From Ectopseudomonas chengduensis (lineage in GTDB: Bacteria > Pseudomonadota > Gammaproteobacteria > Pseudomonadales > Pseudomonadaceae), in NCBI RefSeq assembly GCF_900102635.1, contig NZ_FMZQ01000013.1:1-64000 (forward strand): DNA of 64,000 bases, read 5' to 3'. Positions 34,629 to 41,493 of this stretch are shown in pieces. Made by a program: the position numbers and the translations under genes. The notes under the pieces are model-generated. The model made no database searches. It had not been told where the DNA came from and was given only the letters and a program-made list of their open reading frames with translations. Positions within the stretch are counted from its first letter, which is position 1. Every line of letters starts with the position of its first letter.

Positions 34629-35303
34629 AAAAGTTCCTTCTTTGTCTAGTGTTTCCTAACGATTAATTAGGAGACATAAAGCAGCATTCCCTGCGAAACC
34701 TGTTACACAACCTTCTTGTCGTCCCGCAGACCCTTGTTTCGCTTGGTGGTGGCCGCAGTACCAAGGTAGAAAACAACAGTAATGGCAACAAGCCTAATCC
34801 GCTGGATCGCATCACCAGCAGAACCAAGCCAGAACCTAGTCCATCCATCGGCACACTGTCCATGTTCCGTTGGCAAAATGCCATGCCAGTGGTTTGCCGT
34901 TGGAGAAACGGCGATCCAGACCTTCCCAAACCCACCCACAAATTCTGTGAACACCACTGTGGATAACCTTTGCAAAAAGCGCTTCGCGCCTAGCATCCAA
35001 GCGGGTCACGGCAGGCCGTTCAATTTTTGTCCAATGACGTTGTACTGGCGTTATCGCCAGGCGGAATATCGCTTTTAATCAATCACTTGGCTCGGGTTTT
35101 CAACTGCTGAGCTGGGCGGGGGCGTGTTGCCGGGTGTCGTGCACAAAATCTGGGGAAAGTGCTGTGGATAAGATGCGGGAAAACTCTTCCAGCCCAGGTG
35201 GGGTAAGGGCTGCCTGGAGCTGGTGATTTTTCGTTCGGGGTCACGCGGTTGTCATGTTTCGCAGCTATAGTGGCCGGTCGATTTCAGTTGCTGGAGCCCT
35301 TCG
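34629..35303. other. Right part of the AT-rich island with two DnaA-box-like sites
   Basis: No gene with recognisable motifs was found in about 670 bases. Short minus-strand frames at 34663-34996 have no clear ribosome site. TGTGGATAA, the complement of a DnaA box, occurs at 34959-34967 and 35163-35171. A palindrome CTGGCGTTATCGCCAG lies near 35044-35059. The end of this stretch must contain the chrA promoter. Confidence 0.5.
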
Positions 35304-36638
35304 ATGTCCGAGTCCCCCGAGCGTCCCGCCCCGGTCAGTTTGCTGCAGGCGTTCTGGTTCTGGCTGAAGCTGGGGTTGATCAGCTTCGGCGGGCCGGCCG
35401 GGCAGATTTCAATCATGCATCAGGAGTTGGTGGAGAAGCGCCGCTGGTTGTCCGAGCGGCGCTTTCTGCATGCGCTGAACTACTGCATGTTGCTGCCCGG
35501 GCCGGAGGCGCAGCAGTTGGCGACTTATATCGGCTGGTTGATGCACCGCACCTGGGGCGGGGTGATCGCCGGGGCGCTGTTCGTGCTGCCGTCGCTGTTG
35601 ATCCTGATCGCGCTGTCCTGGGTCTATCTTGTGTTCGGCGATGTGCCGCTGGTGGCGGGGATCTTCTATGGCATCAAGCCGGCGGTGACGGCCATCGTGC
35701 TGCAGGCGGCCTGGCGCATCGGCGGTCGGGTGTTGAAGAACATCTGGCTGTGGGCCATCGCGGCGGCGGCCTTCGTGGCCATCTTCGCCCTGCAGCTGCC
35801 GTTCCCGCTGATCGTGCTGGGCGCCGCGCTGGTGGGCTACATCGGTGGGCGACTGGCGCCGCAGCACTTCGCGGTCGGTGGTGGCCATGGCGAGAAGGTC
35901 GGGGCGCATGCGCCGGCATTGATCGATGACGAGACGCGCCTGGCGCACACGCACCTTCGCTCCAGCCGCCTGGCGCTGATCCTGCTGGTCGGCGCGCTGC
36001 TCTGGCTGTTGCCGATGGGCCTGCTAACCCTGGCGTTCGGCTGGCAGGGCACACTGACGCAGATGGGCTGGTTCTTCACCAAGGCGGCGTTGCTGACCTT
36101 CGGCGGCGCCTATGCGGTATTGCCCTATGTGTATCAGGGCGCAGTGGGTCACTACGGCTGGCTGACGCCGACGCAGATGATCGATGGCCTGGCGCTGGGT
36201 GAAACCACGCCGGGGCCGCTGATCATGGTGGTGGCTTTCGTCGCCTTCGTTGGTGCCTTTGGCCAGCCGGTGTTCGGTGGCGATTCGGCCTTCGCCAGTG
36301 GCGCGTTGGCGGCGGTGCTGGTCACCTGGTTCACCTTTCTGCCGTCGTTTCTGTTCATCCTCGCCGGCGGGCCGCTGGTGGAGTCGACCCACGGTCAGTT
36401 GAAGTTCACAGCGCCGCTGACCGGGATCACCGCTGCGGTGGTCGGGGTGATCCTCAACCTGGCGCTGTTCTTCGGTTATCACGTGCTCTGGCCAGAGGGC
36501 TTCGCCGGTACGTTCGATTGGGTGTCGGCGTTGATTACCCTCGGTGCGGGCGTGGCGTTGCTGGGCTTCAAGCGTGGGGTGATTGAGACGCTGGTGGCCT
36601 GTGCACTGGTGGGCTTGGCGGTTCGGTTGTTGGGTTGA
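35304..36638 (+). CDS. chrA: Chromate transporter ChrA
   Basis: A two-domain CHR-family inner-membrane protein of 444 residues that exports chromate, probably driven by proton motive force. Each half carries the family signature: FWFWLKLGLISFGGPAGQIS near residue 17 and FFTKAALLTFGGAYAVLPYV near 260, and GPEAQQLATYIGWL in half one versus LGETTPGPLIMVVAFVAFVG in half two. About ten to twelve helices are expected. No ChrB regulator is adjacent. Chromate enters cells through sulfate uptake systems, several of which are in this window. Confidence 0.95.
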   Translation: MSESPERPAPVSLLQAFWFWLKLGLISFGGPAGQISIMHQELVEKRRWLSERRFLHALNYCMLLPGPEAQQLATYIGWLMHRTWGGVIAGALFVLPSLLILIALSWVYLVFGDVPLVAGIFYGIKPAVTAIVLQAAWRIGGRVLKNIWLWAIAAAAFVAIFALQLPFPLIVLGAALVGYIGGRLAPQHFAVGGGHGEKVGAHAPALIDDETRLAHTHLRSSRLALILLVGALLWLLPMGLLTLAFGWQGTLTQMGWFFTKAALLTFGGAYAVLPYVYQGAVGHYGWLTPTQMIDGLALGETTPGPLIMVVAFVAFVGAFGQPVFGGDSAFASGALAAVLVTWFTFLPSFLFILAGGPLVESTHGQLKFTAPLTGITAAVVGVILNLALFFGYHVLWPEGFAGTFDWVSALITLGAGVALLGFKRGVIETLVACALVGLAVRLLG

Positions 36639-36945
36639 GTGGTTGGGCTTGCGAGCGCTTGGTGGGTTACGCGGCGCTTGAGGTGGGTGCGCGGCTGTTT
36701 GAGCGGTGTTTTGCGCCGCTAACCCACCCTACGGGAGCGCGCTGCCAGGGCTTTTGTGGGAGGGGCTTTAGCCGCGACAGCCGCTAGGCCTGGACAAGTC
36801 GCCGCTGAAGCGCCTTCCACAGGGCTGATCCCACTGCATCAATACGATTTCTTTACGCCCCGGCGGCGGGGTGCCAATCGAATTTTTACGGCCAGCCTTT
36901 CGACAATGCTCGCGAGCGGATTCCCCGCATCGTGGAGCTTTGCAC
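36639..36945. promoter_or_regulatory. Intergenic region before kdpF
   Basis: The region contains a half REP (GTGGGAGGGGCTTTAGCCG at about 36755) and, nearer kdpF, a more AT-balanced stretch around 36840-36900 that is the likely kdp promoter. KdpE normally binds just upstream of kdpFABC, but I cannot point to an exact site here. GGAG at 36933-36936 is the kdpF ribosome site. Confidence 0.45.
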
Positions 36946-37035
36946 ATGAACGCAATCGATGGTGTGTCGCTGATCCTGGTGGTCGGCCTCTTCGCCTACC
37001 TGCTGTCGGCGCTGCTGACCGCCGGGCGTGGTTGA
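36946..37035 (+). CDS. kdpF: K+-transporting ATPase small subunit KdpF
   Basis: A 29-residue single-helix membrane peptide starting MNAIDGVSLILVVGLFAYLL and ending TAGRG. It is the KdpF subunit that stabilises the KdpABC potassium pump. Size, single hydrophobic helix and position 10 bases before kdpA are diagnostic. GGAG upstream supports ATG 36946. Confidence 0.9.
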   Translation: MNAIDGVSLILVVGLFAYLLSALLTAGRG

Positions 37036-37045
37036 GGAGACGGCC

Positions 37046-38734
37046 ATGCACGACTACGACTGGCTGCTGCTGGCGGCCTTCCTCCTGCTGGTGCTGGCAC
37101 CGGCACCTTTTCTCGGGCGCTACTTCTACCGCGTGATGGAGGGCCAGCGCACCTGGCTCAGCCCGTTGCTGCAGCCGGTGGAGCGCCTGTGCTACCGCGT
37201 GGCCGGCGTCGACCCGGAGCGTGAGCAGAGCTGGCGCGGCTACGCCCTGGCGCTGCTGGCCTTCACCCTGGTCTGCCTGCTGGCGCTGATGAGCATTCTG
37301 TTGCTACAGGGCGCCTTGCCGCTCAACCCGCAGCAGCTCGCCGGACTGAGCCTGCCACTGGCGTTCAACACGGCGGTGAGCTTCGTCACCAATACCAACT
37401 GGCAGGCCTACAGCGGCGAGGCGCAGCTCAGTTACTTCAGTCAGATGATTGGGCTCGGTGTGCAGAACTTCGTCAGCCCGGCGGTGGGTTTGGCGGTGTT
37501 GGTGGTGCTGTGCCGTGGCTTGGCGCGGCAGTCCAACGACTGCCTGGGCAATTTCTGGGTGGATATCACCCGCGCCGTGCTCTACGGCCTGTTGCCGCTG
37601 TGCCTGGTGCTGGCTGTGCTGCTGGTGTGGCAGGGCGTGCCGCAGAACTTCAGCGACTACGTCTCGGCCACCACCCTGCAGGGCAGCGAGCAGACCCTGC
37701 CGATGGGGCCGGCGGCCAGCCAGATCGCCATCAAGCAACTGGGCACCAACGGCGGCGGCTTCTTCGGCGTCAACTCGGCGCATCCATTCGAGAACCCCAC
37801 GGCGCTGAGCAACCTGCTGGAGCTGGCGTCGATCCTGCTGATCCCGGCGGCGCTGGTGTTCACCTTCGGCCATTACGTGCGTGACCTGCGCCAGAGCCGG
37901 GCGATCCTGGCCAGCATGCTGCTGCTGTTCGTCATCGGCCTGGGTGTTTGCGCCTGGGCGGAGTTGCAGCCGAACCCGGCGCTGGCGGGGCTGCCCATCG
38001 AGCAGGTCGGCTCGTTGGAGGGCAAGGAGGCGCGCTTCGGCAGCTTCGCCTCGGTGCTCTGGGCCACGGCCACCACGGCGGCGTCCAACGGCTCGGTGAA
38101 CGCCATGCACGACAGCTTCAGCGCCCTCGGCGGCCTGGTACCGCTGGTCAACATGCTGCTTGGTGAGATTATTTTCGGCGGCGTCGGCGCGGGCCTCTAC
38201 GGCATGCTGCTGTTCGTGCTGATCGCAGTGTTCCTCGCCGGCCTGATGATCGGCCGCACGCCGGCTTATCTGGGCAAGAAGCTGGAAGCTCGTGAGGTAC
38301 GGCTGATGGTTGCCACGCTGCTGGTGATGCCGGTCGGCGTGCTGGTGTTCGGCGCCCTGGCGGTGAGTTTCACCGGCCCTGCGGCCTCCATCGGCAACCC
38401 CGGCCCGCATGGCTTCAGCCAGGCGCTGTATGCCTACGGCTCGGCCACCGGCAACAACGGCTCGGCTTTCGCCGGCTTCACCGCCGACACCCCCTACCAC
38501 AACCTGATGCTCGGCCTGGCCATGCTGCTCGGGCGCTTCGGCTACATCCTGCCGGTGCTGGCGATTGCCGGCAGCCTGGCGGCCAAGCGCGCCGCGCCGC
38601 AGGGGCAGAACAGCTTCCCCACCCATGGGCCGCTGTTCGTCGTGCTGCTGACGTTGACCATCCTCCTGGTGGGTGGCCTGACCTTCATGCCGGCGCTGGC
38701 CCTGGGCCCGCTGGCCGAACACCTGGCGTTCTGA
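37046..38734 (+). CDS. kdpA: K+-transporting ATPase channel subunit KdpA
   Basis: The 562-residue potassium-binding subunit of the high-affinity Kdp pump, an SKT-superfamily protein with ten helices. The four selectivity-filter loops are readable: TNTNWQAYSGE near residue 115, GTNGGGFFGVNSAHPFENP near 231, ATTAASNGSVNAM near 345 and YGSATGNNGSAFAGF near 470. ATG 37046 (MHDYDW) is the family start. A 13-base gap separates it from kdpB. Confidence 0.97.
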   Translation: MHDYDWLLLAAFLLLVLAPAPFLGRYFYRVMEGQRTWLSPLLQPVERLCYRVAGVDPEREQSWRGYALALLAFTLVCLLALMSILLLQGALPLNPQQLAGLSLPLAFNTAVSFVTNTNWQAYSGEAQLSYFSQMIGLGVQNFVSPAVGLAVLVVLCRGLARQSNDCLGNFWVDITRAVLYGLLPLCLVLAVLLVWQGVPQNFSDYVSATTLQGSEQTLPMGPAASQIAIKQLGTNGGGFFGVNSAHPFENPTALSNLLELASILLIPAALVFTFGHYVRDLRQSRAILASMLLLFVIGLGVCAWAELQPNPALAGLPIEQVGSLEGKEARFGSFASVLWATATTAASNGSVNAMHDSFSALGGLVPLVNMLLGEIIFGGVGAGLYGMLLFVLIAVFLAGLMIGRTPAYLGKKLEAREVRLMVATLLVMPVGVLVFGALAVSFTGPAASIGNPGPHGFSQALYAYGSATGNNGSAFAGFTADTPYHNLMLGLAMLLGRFGYILPVLAIAGSLAAKRAAPQGQNSFPTHGPLFVVLLTLTILLVGGLTFMPALALGPLAEHLAF

Positions 38735-38747
38735 AGGAGAAACCGTG

Positions 38748-40805
38748 ATGAATGCCCCCGTAACGGCGCAACGCAGCGCCCAATCGTCCAGCAGCCAGCC
38801 GCAGACCGGCCTCGGCGCGCTGTGGCGCCCGGCCCTCAAGCAGGCCTTCGTCAAGCTCGACCCACGGCAACTGGTGCGCTCGCCGGTGATGCTGGTGGTG
38901 GAGCTGACGGCGCTGGTCACCAGCGTGCTGTGCTTCGTCCCCAACCCAGCGGTGAGCACCGCCCTGGGCGTGCAGATCGCCCTGTGGCTGTGGTTCACCG
39001 TGCTCTTCGCCAACTTCGCCGAGGCCCTGGCCGAGGGCCGTGGCAAGGCCCGCGCCGACAGCCTGAAGTCCGGCAGCCAGGGGCTGATGGCGCGCAAGCA
39101 GGTCGGCGAGCAGTTCCAGTCCGTCCCGGCCAGCAGCCTGCGCAAGGGCGACGTGGTGCGGGTCGAGGCCGGTGAATTGATCCCCGGTGACGGCGAGGTG
39201 ATCGAAGGCGTCGCGGCGGTCAACGAGGCGGCGATTACTGGCGAGTCCGCACCGGTGATCCGCGAGTCCGGCGGCGACCGCTCGGCGGTGACCGGCAACA
39301 CCCGACTGGTGTCGGACTGGCTGCTGGTGCGCATCAGCGCCAACCCCGGCGAGTCCACCCTCGACCGCATGATCGCTCTGGTCGAAGGCGCGCGCCGGCA
39401 GAAGACGCCCAACGAGGTGGCTCTGGATATCCTGCTGATCGGCCTGACCCTGATCTTCCTGCTGGTGGTGGCCACGCTGCAGCCGTTCGCCCGTTTTGCC
39501 GGTGGCGATCTGCCGCTTATCTACCTGGCGGCGCTGCTGGTGACGCTGATCCCCACCACCATCGGCGGCTTGCTCTCGGCCATCGGCATCGCCGGCATGG
39601 ATCGCCTGGTGCGCCTCAACGTCATCGCCAAGTCCGGCCGCGCCGTGGAGGCGGCGGGCGACGTGCACACCCTGCTGCTGGACAAGACCGGCACCATCAC
39701 CTTTGGCAACCGCCGCTGCAGCGCCATGGTCAAGGCGCCGGGCGTCACCACGCTGGAGCTGGCCGAGGCGGCGCTGCTGGCCTCGCAGGGCGACGACACG
39801 CCCGAGGGCAAGTCCATCGTCGAGTACCTGGCAGCGCTGCACCCGATGGAGGTGCCCGAGCGTAGCGGCATGACGCTGATCGCCTTCAGCGCCGAGACGC
39901 GCCTGTCCGGTGCTGATGTGGGTGGCGTGGCTTATCGCAAAGGCGCAGTGGACGCCGTGCTGGCCTACCTCGGCCTGGGCCGTAGTGATCTGCCGGCGCC
40001 CCTGGCGCGCGAGGTGGAGAAGATCGCCCAGAGTGGCGGCACGCCGCTGCTGGTGGCCGGGGACGGGCGCCTGCTCGGCGCCATCCACCTCAAAGATGTG
40101 GTCAAGCCAGACATCCGAGAGCGCTTCGCCGAGTTGCGCGCCCTGGGTATCCGCACCGTCATGGTCACCGGCGACAACCCGCTGACCGCCGCCGCCATCG
40201 CCGCCGAGGCCGGTGTCGACGACGTGATTGCCGAGGCCACGCCGGAGAAGAAGCTCTCGCGCATCCGCGCCGAGCAGGCCGAAGGCAAGCTGGTGGCGAT
40301 GTGCGGCGACGGCGCCAACGACGCCCCGGCGCTGGCCCAGGCCGACGTCGGCCTGGCGATGAACGACGGCACCCAGGCCGCGCGCGAGGCCGCCAACCTG
40401 GTGGATCTGGACAGCGACCCGACCAAGCTGATCGACGTGGTGCAGGTGGGCAAGGAACTGCTGGTGACGCGCGGCGCGCTGACCACCTTCTCGGTGGCCA
40501 ACGACGTGGCCAAGTACTTCGCCATCCTCCCGGCGTTGTTCGCCGGCATCTACCCGCAGCTTGGCGCGCTCAACCTGATGCAGCTGCACAGCCCGCAAAG
40601 CGCGATCCTCTCGGCCATCGTGTTCAACGCCCTGATCATCGTCGCGCTGATCCCGCTGGCGCTGCGCGGCGTGCGCATCCCCGCGCTGGGCGCCGGCCAA
40701 CTGTTGCGGCGCAACCTGCTGATCTATGGCCTCGGCGGGCTGCTCGCGCCCTTCGTCGGCATCAAGCTGCTCGACCTGCTGCTGGTGGGGTTGGGCTGGG
40801 TGTAA
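38748..40805 (+). CDS. kdpB: K+-transporting P-type ATPase catalytic subunit KdpB
   Basis: The 685-residue P-type ATPase that powers KdpABC. Key motifs are AAITGESAPVIRESGGDRSA in the actuator domain (the TGES loop), the phosphorylated Asp312 in LLLDKTGTIT, and the hinge GDGANDAPALAQADVGLAMN. ATG 38748 is used; GTG directly before it is in frame. AAGGAG lies upstream. It is followed by a 120-base gap with a palindromic repeat before kdpC, unusual for this tight operon. Confidence 0.97.
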   Translation: MNAPVTAQRSAQSSSSQPQTGLGALWRPALKQAFVKLDPRQLVRSPVMLVVELTALVTSVLCFVPNPAVSTALGVQIALWLWFTVLFANFAEALAEGRGKARADSLKSGSQGLMARKQVGEQFQSVPASSLRKGDVVRVEAGELIPGDGEVIEGVAAVNEAAITGESAPVIRESGGDRSAVTGNTRLVSDWLLVRISANPGESTLDRMIALVEGARRQKTPNEVALDILLIGLTLIFLLVVATLQPFARFAGGDLPLIYLAALLVTLIPTTIGGLLSAIGIAGMDRLVRLNVIAKSGRAVEAAGDVHTLLLDKTGTITFGNRRCSAMVKAPGVTTLELAEAALLASQGDDTPEGKSIVEYLAALHPMEVPERSGMTLIAFSAETRLSGADVGGVAYRKGAVDAVLAYLGLGRSDLPAPLAREVEKIAQSGGTPLLVAGDGRLLGAIHLKDVVKPDIRERFAELRALGIRTVMVTGDNPLTAAAIAAEAGVDDVIAEATPEKKLSRIRAEQAEGKLVAMCGDGANDAPALAQADVGLAMNDGTQAAREAANLVDLDSDPTKLIDVVQVGKELLVTRGALTTFSVANDVAKYFAILPALFAGIYPQLGALNLMQLHSPQSAILSAIVFNALIIVALIPLALRGVRIPALGAGQLLRRNLLIYGLGGLLAPFVGIKLLDLLLVGLGWV

Positions 40806-40824
40806 GTGCGTTGTTTGAACGTTC

Positions 40825-40895
40825 TGTAGGAGCGGATTTATCCGCGAAATGGCTGGCAAGCAGGCAAGGCCATCGCGAATGAATTCGCTCCTACA
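40825..40895. repeat. 'tgtaggagcgg' inverted repeat between kdpB and kdpC
   Basis: Arms TGTAGGAGCGGATTTATCC and the near inverse GAATGAATTCGCTCCTACA enclose a loop of about 25 bases. It lies inside the kdp operon and may form an mRNA hairpin that alters KdpC amounts relative to KdpB. Confidence 0.85.
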
Positions 40896-40925
40896 CAAGC
40901 AAAGAATCGATATCGGAGATTCATC

Positions 40926-41483
40926 ATGCTCAACTCTATCCGCCCCGCCATCGCCACCCTGGTGCTGATGACCCTGCTCACCGGCGTGGCTTACCCGCTG
41001 GCGGTCACCGGCGTGGCCCAGGTGGCCTTCCCCGATCAGGCCGCCGGCAGTCTGGTGCGTGACGACGCCGGCCAGGTACGCGGCAGCCGCCTGATCGCCC
41101 AGTCCTTCGACGGCGATCAATGGTTCCAGCCGCGCCCCTCGGCAGGTAGCTACGCCACCGTGGCCAGCGGCGCCAGCAACCTGTCGGCCGGCAATCCGAA
41201 GCTGTTTGCCCGCATCGAGCAGGCCAGCGCCGGCCTTGCAGGTGACACGCCAGTGCCGATGCAACTGGTGACCACCTCGGGCAGCGGCCTCGACCCACAG
41301 CTGTCGCCCGAAGCCGCCGCCTGGCAGATTCCGCGCATCGCCCAGGCCCGTGGCCTGGCCGAGGCCGAGCTGCTGCGCCTGGTCGAGGCATACACCGAGC
41401 GCCCGCTGTTCGGCCCGGCGGTGGTCAATGTGCTGGCTCTGAACCTGGCGCTGGTCGACAATCCATCCACTTCTTCCCAGTGA
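40926..41483 (+). CDS. kdpC: K+-transporting ATPase subunit KdpC
   Basis: A 185-residue KdpC with a single N-terminal membrane helix (MLNSIRPAIATLVLMTLLTG). The periplasmic domain contains QSFDGDQWFQPRPSAG, ATVASGASNLSAGNPKL and the C-terminal RPLFGPAVVNVLALNLAL. It promotes ATP binding and assembly of the Kdp complex. It is followed by kdpD after 10 bases. The ATG at 40926 follows GGAGATTCATC. Confidence 0.97.
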   Translation: MLNSIRPAIATLVLMTLLTGVAYPLAVTGVAQVAFPDQAAGSLVRDDAGQVRGSRLIAQSFDGDQWFQPRPSAGSYATVASGASNLSAGNPKLFARIEQASAGLAGDTPVPMQLVTTSGSGLDPQLSPEAAAWQIPRIAQARGLAEAELLRLVEAYTERPLFGPAVVNVLALNLALVDNPSTSSQ

Positions 41484-41493
41484 CGAGTGCTCG

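Noticed and set aside
34663..34996. Two overlapping minus-strand frames of 92 and 97 codons in the AT-rich island
   Set aside because: No ribosome site, no motif and mutually exclusive frames; could be gene remnants but cannot be supported.
34959..35171. Island as an integrated plasmid origin
   Set aside because: Only two DnaA-box-like sites, with no iterons, no Rep gene and no partition genes.
37304..39475. A 723-codon minus-strand open frame across kdpA and kdpB
   Set aside because: Shadow of real genes; low-complexity composition and no family signature.
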